DNA of 64,000 nt. Origin: Cohnella thailandensis. GTDB lineage: Bacteria; Bacillota; Bacilli; Paenibacillales; Paenibacillaceae. Under the pieces are notes generated by a model. It did not search any database and was not told the origin of the DNA. It worked only from the letters and a program-made list of their open reading frames with translations. Within the stretch, counting starts at the first letter, position 1. Every line of letters begins with the position of its first letter. Both the position numbers and the translations under genes were made by a program. Shown piece after piece: positions 33,480-42,017 of this stretch. The DNA lies in the NCBI RefSeq assembly GCF_014212135.1, contig NZ_JACJVQ010000024.1, positions 310,001-374,000 on the forward strand. The letters run 5' to 3'.

Positions 33480-34419
33480 GCTGAACGTCCCCCAGGGGGC
33501 GGCACGTATGGCGCCGTTCCCTTCCCTGAGGCGAGGCTGGGCGGAAGCGAAGAAGATGAGGCAATCGTACGTGCTGCTCGCGCCGTACATGATCCTGTTC
33601 TTCGTCTTTACGGTGCTGCCGGTCGCGATGGCGATCGCGATCAGCTTCACCAACTTCAATCTTCTCGAATTCCCGAAGTGGGTGGGCTGGCACAATTACA
33701 CGCGCATGTTCCTGGAGGACGACGTCTTCCTGATCGCGGTGAAGAATACGTTCCTGTTCGCCGGCATCGTCGGCCCGATCAGCTACATGATGTGCTTCGT
33801 GTTCGCCTGGCTGGTCAACGAGCTGAAGCCCAGGACGCGGGCGCTGATGACGCTGTTCTTCTACGCTCCGTCCATCTCGGGCAACGTGTTCTTTATCTGG
33901 CAGATCATTTTCTCGGGCGACCGCTACGGGTACGTGAACGGCTTCCTTCTCGACCTGGGGATCATTAACCAGCCGATTACCTTCCTAAGGAACGAAGATT
34001 ACGTTCTCTGGATCGTCCTGCTCGTCCAATTGTGGCTCAGCCTCGGCGTCAGCTTCCTAGCCTTCATAGCGGGGCTTCAGACGGTCGACCGTTCTCTCTT
34101 CGAGGCGGGAGCGGTGGACGGCATCCGCAACCGCTGGCAGGAGCTGTGGTACATCACGCTGCCGGCGATGCGGCCGCAGCTGCTCTTCGGGGCCGTCATG
34201 CAGATAACCGCCTCGTTCGCCGTAGCGGACGTCTCGACGCAGCTCGCGGGATTCCCGAGCGTCAACTACGCGGCGCATACGATCGTGACCCACCTCGAGG
34301 ATTACGGCACGATCCGCTTCGAGATGGGGTATGCGTCGGCGATCGCCACGATGCTGTTCATCGTCATGGTCGGCGCGAACGTCATCGTGCAAAAACTGCT
34401 GAGAAAAGTAGGTGAATGA
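33460..34419 (+). CDS. Sugar ABC transporter permease (MalF/UgpA-like)
   Basis: A 319-aa permease with six predicted helices and docking loop EAGAVDGIRNRWQELWYITLP (about residues 210-230). It overlaps the fusion-protein gene by 20 bp, with GGAGGAG before the ATG. Partner of the permease at 34426. Confidence 0.93.
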   Translation: MDRAETELNVPQGAARMAPFPSLRRGWAEAKKMRQSYVLLAPYMILFFVFTVLPVAMAIAISFTNFNLLEFPKWVGWHNYTRMFLEDDVFLIAVKNTFLFAGIVGPISYMMCFVFAWLVNELKPRTRALMTLFFYAPSISGNVFFIWQIIFSGDRYGYVNGFLLDLGIINQPITFLRNEDYVLWIVLLVQLWLSLGVSFLAFIAGLQTVDRSLFEAGAVDGIRNRWQELWYITLPAMRPQLLFGAVMQITASFAVADVSTQLAGFPSVNYAAHTIVTHLEDYGTIRFEMGYASAIATMLFIVMVGANVIVQKLLRKVGE

Positions 34420-34425
34420 TTCCCG

Positions 34426-35292
34426 ATGAGCACGATATCCACCGCCAAGCAGAAGCGGCTCAACCGATCCTTCCTGGGAGATCTGTTCCTCTTCTTATTC
34501 TTGGCCGTCTTCGCCGCCTTCATGGTCGTGCCGCTCGTCTTTACGGTGAGCAATGCGCTGAAGCCGCTCAACGAGCTGTTCCTGTTCCCGCCGACGCTGC
34601 TGGTTCGAAATCCGACCTTCAACAATTTCGTCGATCTGTTCCATCTGATGTCGACCTCGTGGGTGCCGTTCTCCAGATATATTTTCAACACCGTCTTCAT
34701 CACGCTCGCCGGAACGGTCGGGCACGTGCTGCTCGCATCCGCGGCCGCCTATCCGCTGGCGAAGCATAAGTTCCCGGGCAGAAGCCTTCTCTTCTCCGTC
34801 GTCGTTCTGTCGCTGATGTTCTCGCCGAAGGTGACGAACATCCCGAACTACGTCATCATGTCCTGGCTGGGCTGGATCGACACGTACGCGGCCATCATCG
34901 TCCCGGCGTTCGCCTACTCGCTCGGCCTGTACCTGATGAAGCAGTTCATGGAACAGATTCCGGACGCGCTGCTCGAAGCCGCCAAGATCGACGGGGCGAG
35001 CGAATACCGGATCTTCTGGACCGTCGTCATGCCGCTCGTCAAGCCGGCCTGGCTGACGCTGACGATCCTGAGCTTCCAGACGCTGTGGGGAACCTGGGGC
35101 GGCAACTTCATTTACAGCGAACAGTTGAAAACGCTGCCGTACGCGCTGAACCAGATCATTCAGGGCGGGATCGTTCGCGCGGGACCGGGCGCGGCCGTCG
35201 CCATGTTCATGATGATCGTTCCCGTCACCATCTTCGTCGTGTCCCAGAGCAGCATCATCCAGACGATGGCCAGCTCCGGGATGAAGGAGTAG
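34426..35292 (+). CDS. Carbohydrate ABC transporter permease (MalG/UgpE-like)
   Basis: A 288-aa permease with six predicted helices and docking loop EAAKIDGASEYRIFWTVVMP (about residues 184-203). It starts 6 bp after the previous gene with AGGTGA ahead. No ATPase gene is present. Confidence 0.93.
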   Translation: MSTISTAKQKRLNRSFLGDLFLFLFLAVFAAFMVVPLVFTVSNALKPLNELFLFPPTLLVRNPTFNNFVDLFHLMSTSWVPFSRYIFNTVFITLAGTVGHVLLASAAAYPLAKHKFPGRSLLFSVVVLSLMFSPKVTNIPNYVIMSWLGWIDTYAAIIVPAFAYSLGLYLMKQFMEQIPDALLEAAKIDGASEYRIFWTVVMPLVKPAWLTLTILSFQTLWGTWGGNFIYSEQLKTLPYALNQIIQGGIVRAGPGAAVAMFMMIVPVTIFVVSQSSIIQTMASSGMKE

Positions 35293-35296
35293 AGCG

Positions 35297-36766
35297 ATGA
35301 GAACAACGAAATGGATTCGCGCGATCGCCGCCGCCACGGCCTTGTCGTCCTTCCTTCTGATGTTCTCCGGCTACGCGCGGGCATCGGTCCCTTATGTCGG
35401 CTACACGTACGACGGATGGGGAGACCGCGTGTGGTCGCCGGCCGCCTACGTTCCGGACCGCGTCGTCGAAGGAGAGAAGCTCGGCATCGGAAGCTTCAAC
35501 CAGCCGGAAGATATCCATGTAACGGAAGCGGGACAAATCTACGTCGCGGACACGGGCAACAACCGCATCGTGGAATTGAACGGAAGGTACGAGTTCGTTC
35601 GCCAGCTCGATAAGTTCGTTTACGAGGGAAGCGAGCGGACGTTCAATAAGCCCCGCGGGGTGTTCGTGACCGAGCAGGGCGAGATCTACGTCGCGGATAC
35701 GGGGAACCACCAGGTCGTTCGCCTTCGCGAGAACGGCGAAGCCGATCTCGTCATCGCGGCGCCGAAGTCGGAGTACTTCGCCGGCGACTTCGTCTTCGAT
35801 CCGAAGAAGATCGCGGTCGACACCGCGGGCCGCATTCTCGTCATCGCCGACCGGGTGTTCGACGGCATCATGGAGTTCGGCGAGAACGGGGAATTCCAGA
35901 ATTTCTTCGCCGCCAACCGGGTCACCTACAACGTGGCCGACTACGTCTGGAAACGGTATTTCTCGACGGACGCGCAGAAGGAACGGATGGTGACGTTCGT
36001 TCCGACCGAATACACGAATTTGGACCTGGACGGCAAGGATTTCGTCTTCACGACGAGCGCCGAAAGAACGCTGACGCCGATCAAACGGCATAATCCGTCG
36101 GGCACGGACGTGCTGCTTCGGCAAGGCTTCTTCAACCCGATCGGCGACGTGAAGTACGATACGAGAGGCCAGTCGACTCTCGTCGATATCAGCGTAGGCC
36201 CGGACGGGACGTACAGCGTGCTCGATTCGATCCGCGGAAGAATCTTCACCTACGATTCCGAGGGCAAGCTTCTGTACGTGTTCGGCAGCATCGGGGACCG
36301 CGTCGGCAACTTCAAGGTGCCTTCCGCGATCGATCAGAAGGGCGATTCGATTCTCGTGCTGGACAGAGAGCTGGCAAGGCTGACGACGTTCGCGGCGACG
36401 GATTACGGCAAGCTCATCAACGAGGCGGTGCACAACCATTACATCGGCAACGAGAACCGCGCGGCGGAACTGTGGAAGGAAGTCCTCACGCTGAACGAGA
36501 ATCTCGAGATCGCCTACAGCGGAATCAGCAAGGCGAACTTCCGGGAAGGCAACCACGAGAAAGCCGTGAAGGAAGCCAAGTTCGCGCTCGATCGGGACTC
36601 CTATTCCAAGGCCTATAAGCACCTTCGCAAGGAGACGCTGAAGGAGCACTTCAATACGATTTTGACGACTATCTTCGCTCTAGCCTTGGCTTGGGCCGCA
36701 TGGAAGCTTTTCCGCAAATTCAGGCGCAGGAAGGGAGGAGCCTCTCATGTGGAAAGAACGCCTTAA
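35297..36766 (+). CDS. Membrane-tethered NHL-repeat propeller with TPR segment
   Basis: A 489-aa secreted protein. The signal peptide is at residues 1-29 (ending YARASV). NHL beta-propeller repeats span about 55-385, with IYVADTGNNRIVELN and IYVADTGNHQVVRLR as clear repeat cores. A TPR-like helical stretch (about 388-450) follows. The C-terminal membrane helix is at about 457-472, with a basic tail (RKFRRRKGG). The propeller thus faces outwards. NHL propellers bind proteins or ligands and some are lactonases; no catalytic residues could be assigned. The gene lies 4 bp after the permease and overlaps the YIP1 gene by 20 bp, so it belongs to the importer. It may scaffold the receptor or sense cargo (inference). 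Confidence 0.85.
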   Translation: MRTTKWIRAIAAATALSSFLLMFSGYARASVPYVGYTYDGWGDRVWSPAAYVPDRVVEGEKLGIGSFNQPEDIHVTEAGQIYVADTGNNRIVELNGRYEFVRQLDKFVYEGSERTFNKPRGVFVTEQGEIYVADTGNHQVVRLRENGEADLVIAAPKSEYFAGDFVFDPKKIAVDTAGRILVIADRVFDGIMEFGENGEFQNFFAANRVTYNVADYVWKRYFSTDAQKERMVTFVPTEYTNLDLDGKDFVFTTSAERTLTPIKRHNPSGTDVLLRQGFFNPIGDVKYDTRGQSTLVDISVGPDGTYSVLDSIRGRIFTYDSEGKLLYVFGSIGDRVGNFKVPSAIDQKGDSILVLDRELARLTTFAATDYGKLINEAVHNHYIGNENRAAELWKEVLTLNENLEIAYSGISKANFREGNHEKAVKEAKFALDRDSYSKAYKHLRKETLKEHFNTILTTIFALALAWAAWKLFRKFRRRKGGASHVERTP

Positions 36767-37367
36767 GTTTCCTTTTTACGTGATCGTCCACCCGTTTAAA
36801 GGCTTCTGGGATTTGAAATACGACAAAAAAGGGAATTTGACCGTCGCGCTGTCGATCGTGTTCCTGGTGTCGGTGGCCGCGATGTTCCAATATCAATACG
36901 CCGGATTTATCGTCAACCACCATTCGCCTTATTCGTTCAACAGCCTGATTCAATTGCGCAACGTCATCCTGCCGTTCTTCCTCTGGTGCGTGGCGAACTG
37001 GTCGCTGACGACGCTGATGGACGGGGAGGGCAAGTTCGGCGAGATCGTGACCGCGTCGGCTTACGCGCTTCTGCCCTTCATCCTGCTGTTCGTGCCGGCG
37101 ACGGTGTACAGCCGCTTCATCACGCTCGAGGAGACGGCGTTCTACAACTACATGAACGGGTTCGCGATCGTCTGGTTCCTGTTCCTGATCTTCGTCTCGA
37201 CGATGACCATTCACCAGTACACGGCGCTCAAGACGCTCGTGACGATTCTCCTGACCGTCGTCTGCATGGGCTTCATCGTGTTCCTGGGCATGCTGTTCTT
37301 CAGTCTGGTCCAGCAGATGTACAGCTTCTTCTTCACGATCTATAAAGAACTGCAATTCCGAGGATAG
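36747..37367 (+). CDS. YIP1-family polytopic membrane protein
   Basis: A 206-aa protein with about five membrane helices. It starts MWKERLKFPFYVIVHPFKGFWDLKYDKKG, typical of bacterial YIP1-domain proteins, followed by helices near residues 33-50, 70-90, 105-125, 135-155 and 170-195. Molecular function is unknown. It overlaps the propeller gene and is followed 15 bp later by the DUF5696-like gene. This fixed triad inside an importer operon suggests a structural or assembly role for the surface complex (inference). Confidence 0.82.
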   Translation: MWKERLKFPFYVIVHPFKGFWDLKYDKKGNLTVALSIVFLVSVAAMFQYQYAGFIVNHHSPYSFNSLIQLRNVILPFFLWCVANWSLTTLMDGEGKFGEIVTASAYALLPFILLFVPATVYSRFITLEETAFYNYMNGFAIVWFLFLIFVSTMTIHQYTALKTLVTILLTVVCMGFIVFLGMLFFSLVQQMYSFFFTIYKELQFRG

Positions 37368-37381
37368 GGGGGCCGAGCCGG

Positions 37382-39928
37382 TTGAAGAAAATCATCAGCA
37401 TAGCCGTAGCGATCGTTCTGGTGTTCGGCTCCGGACTTTATCTGTATTCCAAATACAAGCCCCTTCCGGCGCTCAGCCAATCGGAGCTGCCCGACCTGCG
37501 GGACACCCCGCCCAAGGCGGCGGGGAACGACAGCTTCTCGAAGCCGGCCGTCGCGCTGGAAGGCATGGAGGGCATCGTCGCCAACGGACAGCTGTCGCTC
37601 TACTACGATCCGGCGACGATGGCGATCGCGGTTCGCGACAAGGAAGGCCGAGTCTGGCGCTCCACGCCGGAGAAGCTGGGGGACGACGAGCTCGCGAACG
37701 CTTCCGTCCGGGACCAGATGTCCTCGCAGCTCATCATCAGCTACAGCGACAATACGGGCCAAGAGGCGTTCAAGACGTCGAACGCGGACAGCGTCATGCT
37801 CGGCCAGGCCGTCGCGGAGCCGCTCGAGAACGGGCTGCGGGTGACTTACACTCTGGGCAAGGCGAGCAGCGAGATCGACAGCCTTCCGAAGAAAATCAGC
37901 GCCGAACGCTACCAGGCGCTCATTCTGGATAAGGTCGGCGACAAGTACAAGCGCTATCTGACGCCGGCTTACGTGAACGACAACAACAAGGACGTCTACG
38001 AGCGCAACGATACGAAGCTGACGGCCATCGCTCTGAAGAAAGTCGTGGAATCGTTCCAGGAAGCCGGCTACACGGCCGAGGATCTGGCGAAGGACGACGA
38101 AGAGAACGGCGGGAGCGGAAGCTCCGAGAAGCAGGTGTTCACGATTCCGGTCGAATACACGCTCGCGGGCGACCAATTCATCGCCAGAATCGTATCCGCG
38201 GGCATTCAATATCCGAAGTCGTACCCGCTTACGGATATCGCGCTGCTCCCTTACTTCGGCGCGGCCGGCCTGCAGGACGAAGGCTATCTGTTCGTGCCGG
38301 ACGGTTCCGGCAGCCTCATCTACCTCAACAACGGCAAGCAGCGCTACGAGCCGTTTAACCAGCCCGTCTACGGCGACGACGGCGGGACCTGGAACGGGGA
38401 GAACGACGACGATCCGACGATCGAGCCGATCCGGATGCCCGTCTACGGGCTGGCGAAGAAGGACTCCGGCTTCGTGGCGATCATCGACCAAGGGGCGGCC
38501 GTGGCATCCGTCCACGCCGAAGTCAGCCGGACGCGAAGCTCCTACAACAGCGTCTACCCGAGCTTCCAATTGATCGGCATGGAGAAAATCAACCTGTCGG
38601 TCACCTCTCAGGCGTCGGAGACGAAGACCAAGGAGATTCGGGTGTTCCAGCAGCGTCCGGTATATTCCGACTTCAGCGTGCGCTACGCGTTCCTGTCCGG
38701 GGATAAGGCCGGCTATACGGGCATGGCCGAATATTACCGCGATTATCTGCTGTCTAACGGAATGCTGACCAAGAAGGCGGATTCGCAGGAGGAGATGCCT
38801 TTCTATCTCGAGCTTGTGGGAGGAATTCCGAAGCGGAAGTCGATCCTTGGCGTCCCTTATAAGGCCGTCGTGCCGCTCACGACCTTCGATCAAGCTCAGA
38901 CGATCATCGGCAGCCTCAAGGAGCAAGGCATCTCGAACCAGAAGGTGCGGCTGTCCGGATGGTTCAACGGGGGCTACTCCCATAAGGTCGCGGATAAGAT
39001 CAAGGTCGACGGCTCTCTTGGTGGAAGCTCCGGCTACAAGGACCTGATCTCCTACGCGGAACAAGAAGGGATCGAGCTGTTCCCGGACGTGTCGTTCACG
39101 CACTTGTATACGACGAGCGGCGAATATACCGAGGCCAAGGCCGTGTCCCGCTATATCAACCGAGAATCCGCCTGGGTATGGGAGCGGACGGATTGGGCGA
39201 GGCCGCTGTCCCCGCGGCTGGTTCCGAACGTCGTGGACGACTTCCTGAGCGCCTACAAGAAATACGGGGAGACCGGCATCTCCGTCCGCAACATCGGGCA
39301 TCAGCTCGACGGGGACTACCGGCGCAACAACGTCGTCGACCGAGTCCAATCGGAGGAGATCAACAAGGATCAACTCGAGAAGATCGGCGCCCGGCTGCCG
39401 AACATCATGACGGACGGAGGCAACGCTTACGTCCTGAAGTACGCGAAGGACATCGTCGAAGCGCCGATGTCGAACAACGGCTACAACATCACGGACGAGG
39501 CCGTCCCGTTCTACCAGATCGTGCTTCACGGCTACGTCGATTACGCCGGCGCCCCGGCGAACCTGTCCCGGGAAGCGGACGTTCGGAAATACGTGCTCAA
39601 GAGCCTGGAGTACGGGTCGAACCTGTACTTCAAATGGATTTACGCGGAGAACAGCAAGGTGAAGAACACCGCGTTCCTGAACCTGTATTCCGTCCACTAC
39701 CAAACTTGGATGGATAAGGCCGCAGCCTCTTACAAGACCGTATCGGAAGCGCTGAACGTCGTTAAGGACAAGGCGATCGTCGGGCACGAGAAGCTCGCGG
39801 AGAACGTCTACCGGACGACGTACGAAGGCGGACGAACGATTACGGTCAACTACAACGATTACGAGGTCGACGTGGACGGCAGCCGCATTCCGGCCGAAGA
39901 CTTCCTGGTGGGAGGGGATAACCGATGA
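37382..39928 (+). CDS. Anchored extracellular protein, DUF5696-like
   Basis: An 848-aa protein with an N-terminal anchor helix (about residues 3-20) and a large extracellular part. The N-terminal half is beta-rich (about 55-410). The C-terminal half (about 420-800) reads like a TIM-barrel glycosidase: VRLSGWFNGGYSHK, LFPDVSFTHLY, a long helix region, IMTDGGNAYVLKYAKD, FYQIVLHGYVDYAGAPAN. The last residues (TVNYNDYEVDVDGSRIPAED) look like a terminal sandwich strand of a glycoside hydrolase. Candidate acids are present (Asp in FPDVSF, Asp in MTDGGN), but no family could be assigned with certainty. DUF5696 is my recollection. TTG start with AGGGGGG ahead. ATGA overlap with the next permease. Confidence 0.75.
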   Translation: MKKIISIAVAIVLVFGSGLYLYSKYKPLPALSQSELPDLRDTPPKAAGNDSFSKPAVALEGMEGIVANGQLSLYYDPATMAIAVRDKEGRVWRSTPEKLGDDELANASVRDQMSSQLIISYSDNTGQEAFKTSNADSVMLGQAVAEPLENGLRVTYTLGKASSEIDSLPKKISAERYQALILDKVGDKYKRYLTPAYVNDNNKDVYERNDTKLTAIALKKVVESFQEAGYTAEDLAKDDEENGGSGSSEKQVFTIPVEYTLAGDQFIARIVSAGIQYPKSYPLTDIALLPYFGAAGLQDEGYLFVPDGSGSLIYLNNGKQRYEPFNQPVYGDDGGTWNGENDDDPTIEPIRMPVYGLAKKDSGFVAIIDQGAAVASVHAEVSRTRSSYNSVYPSFQLIGMEKINLSVTSQASETKTKEIRVFQQRPVYSDFSVRYAFLSGDKAGYTGMAEYYRDYLLSNGMLTKKADSQEEMPFYLELVGGIPKRKSILGVPYKAVVPLTTFDQAQTIIGSLKEQGISNQKVRLSGWFNGGYSHKVADKIKVDGSLGGSSGYKDLISYAEQEGIELFPDVSFTHLYTTSGEYTEAKAVSRYINRESAWVWERTDWARPLSPRLVPNVVDDFLSAYKKYGETGISVRNIGHQLDGDYRRNNVVDRVQSEEINKDQLEKIGARLPNIMTDGGNAYVLKYAKDIVEAPMSNNGYNITDEAVPFYQIVLHGYVDYAGAPANLSREADVRKYVLKSLEYGSNLYFKWIYAENSKVKNTAFLNLYSVHYQTWMDKAAASYKTVSEALNVVKDKAIVGHEKLAENVYRTTYEGGRTITVNYNDYEVDVDGSRIPAEDFLVGGDNR

Positions 39929-40836
39929 GATCGCCCAAGCGCACGTTTCAGCAAAGAAAGGCGCTCACGGGGATGCTTTTCCTGGCTCCGTGGGCGTTCG
40001 GGTTCATCTTCTTTTTCCTCGTGCCGCTCGTGAATTCGGCTGTCTACAGCTTTAACGACCTGAAGGCGTCCGACAACGGCTACACGCTGACGTTCGAAGG
40101 CTGGAAGAACTACACCCAAGCGCTCTACGTGGACGCGACGTTCGTCCGCAAGCTGACGACGGTCGTCGGGGAGATGGTCGTCAACGTTCCGCTGATCATC
40201 ATCTTCAGCTTGTTCATCGCGGTGCTGCTCAACCAGAAGTTCCTTGGCCGCTCGTTGGCGCGGGCGATCTTTTTCCTCCCCGTCATCCTGGCGTCCGGCG
40301 TCATGCTGAGCATCAACAATGCCGGCTACATGCAGCAGATCATGGACGCGAACCTGGCCTCGAACAATCCGGCGGGGGCTTCGGTGAACGGCTTCCTGCA
40401 GAGCATCGAGCTCAAGAACATGATGATGGACATCGGGGTCAACGAATCGATCGTGAACTACCTGACGGGCGCCGTCGACCGGATTTACGAGATTATCAGC
40501 CAATCCGGCGTTCAGATCATTATTTTCCTGGCCGGCCTGCAGTCGATCTCGCCTCAGCTGTACGAAGCTTCCCGCATGGAAGGCGCGACGGGCTACGAAG
40601 CGTTCTGGAAAATCACGTTCCCGATGGTGAGTCCGCTGATCCTGACGAATCTGGTTTATACGATCATCGATTCGTTCCTGAACAACGCGGTTACCCAGCA
40701 GATCGATACGACCGCGTTCAAGACGCTCGATTTCGGTCTCAGCTCGGCGATGGCCTGGATTTACTTCGCGATCGTCGCCGTTATTCTCGCGATCAGCACC
40801 TTCGTCGTGTCGAGAAAGGTGTTCTATCATGATTAG
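39925..40836 (+). CDS. Sugar ABC transporter permease, second set
   Basis: A 303-aa permease with six predicted helices and docking loop EASRMEGATGYEAFWKITFP (about residues 213-232). It overlaps the DUF5696-like gene by ATGA, so the second importer is translated directly with that protein. Confidence 0.93.
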   Translation: MRSPKRTFQQRKALTGMLFLAPWAFGFIFFFLVPLVNSAVYSFNDLKASDNGYTLTFEGWKNYTQALYVDATFVRKLTTVVGEMVVNVPLIIIFSLFIAVLLNQKFLGRSLARAIFFLPVILASGVMLSINNAGYMQQIMDANLASNNPAGASVNGFLQSIELKNMMMDIGVNESIVNYLTGAVDRIYEIISQSGVQIIIFLAGLQSISPQLYEASRMEGATGYEAFWKITFPMVSPLILTNLVYTIIDSFLNNAVTQQIDTTAFKTLDFGLSSAMAWIYFAIVAVILAISTFVVSRKVFYHD

Positions 40837-40847
40837 AGGTGATCAGA

Positions 40848-41867
40848 ATGACCCAACAGACTGAAGCGGCGCCCGGCGCTAAGCACGCGCCTGCCGATAG
40901 CAAGAAGACCGCGTCCGACCTGTATCGGTTCAAGCAGAGCGCGATCAACGTGAACAAGTGGTCGAAGCGCCTGAGCTCGCTGGTCCGGGCGGTGCTTCTC
41001 ATCGGAATGTCCTTCGTCATTCTGTATCCGATCCTGCTGAAGGTGTCGACCTCGTTCAAGACGCTGGAGGACTTGACGAATCCGACCGTCATGTGGATTC
41101 CCGAGCGCTTCTCCTTGGAGAATTACAAGCTGGCTATCGACGTGATGGGGTATTTCTCGGCGATCCGCAACAGCTTCACCTTGTCGGCCGTCACGACGAT
41201 CCTCCAGACCCTGAGCTGCGCGATGGCCGGCTACGCGTTCGCCAAGCTTCCTTTTCGAGGGATCAACATCCTGTTCGCGGGAGTCATCCTGACGATTCTG
41301 GTGCCGCCGCAGACGATTCTCGTTCCGAGCTACGTCAATTTCAAGTCGTTCGACCTGTTCGGCTTGTTCCACCTGATTTTCGGCGACGGCATCAACATGC
41401 TCGATACGTATTGGCCGTTCGTTCTGATGGCGATCACGGGCAACGCCTTGAAGTCCGGCTTGTTCATCTATATTTTCAGGCAATTCTTCCGAGGGATCTC
41501 GAAGGAGATCGAAGAGGCGGCCTTCGTCGACGGAGCGGGAGTCTTCAAGAGCTTTGTCTCCATCATGCTGCCCAACGCGATTCCGGCCATGGTGACCGTG
41601 ATGCTGTTCGCCTTCGTCTGGCAGTGGAACGATACGTTCTTCTCTTCCAACTTCCTGCCCAGCATGAACACGCTGACGAACGCGACGCTCGGCTTCCCCT
41701 ATAAGGTGAACGTCATGCTGGGAGCGACCAACCAGGTGGATCCGTTCTACGCGTCCATGCTGGTCGATACCGGACTGCTGCTCTCGATTCTGCCGCTGAT
41801 CGTCATGTATCTCTTCGTCCAACGCTACTTCGTGGAGAGCATCGACCGCACGGGTCTCGTCGGCTGA
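40848..41867 (+). CDS. Carbohydrate ABC transporter permease, second set
   Basis: A 339-aa permease with six predicted helices, preceded by an unusually long cytoplasmic N-terminal tail of about 45 residues. The docking loop is EAAFVDGAGVFKSFVSIMLP (about residues 222-241). The ATG at 40848 is chosen since AGAGGTGA lies 5 bp ahead; GTG at 40839 would start inside that site. The lipoprotein at 42018, behind its own promoter, is the likely partner binding protein. Confidence 0.92.
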   Translation: MTQQTEAAPGAKHAPADSKKTASDLYRFKQSAINVNKWSKRLSSLVRAVLLIGMSFVILYPILLKVSTSFKTLEDLTNPTVMWIPERFSLENYKLAIDVMGYFSAIRNSFTLSAVTTILQTLSCAMAGYAFAKLPFRGINILFAGVILTILVPPQTILVPSYVNFKSFDLFGLFHLIFGDGINMLDTYWPFVLMAITGNALKSGLFIYIFRQFFRGISKEIEEAAFVDGAGVFKSFVSIMLPNAIPAMVTVMLFAFVWQWNDTFFSSNFLPSMNTLTNATLGFPYKVNVMLGATNQVDPFYASMLVDTGLLLSILPLIVMYLFVQRYFVESIDRTGLVG

Positions 41868-41888
41868 TAGAGCGGCTGGCAATTGTAT

Positions 41889-41949
41889 AATCACTAGGGC
41901 TGAAAGTGCAATTTCTAGGATTGTTGCCTACTATTTGGAACCCTACAAT
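41889..41949 (+). promoter_or_regulatory. Class 2 promoter before the Ser/Pro-linker binding protein
   Basis: AATCACTAGGGCTG at 41889 and AATTTCTAGGATTG at 41910 form a direct repeat (21 bp). TTGTTG at 41921-41926, exactly 17 bp, then TACAAT at 41944-41949. It shares TAGGGCT, TATAATCACT and GGATTGTTG with 30412-30473 in the same order relative to the -10. Confidence 0.72.
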
Positions 41950-42017
41950 GATTGGTGAACCCATTCGATGACGGCTCTGCCGCTAACTGAAATGGAATAT
42001 TAGGGGAGGAATGAAGG

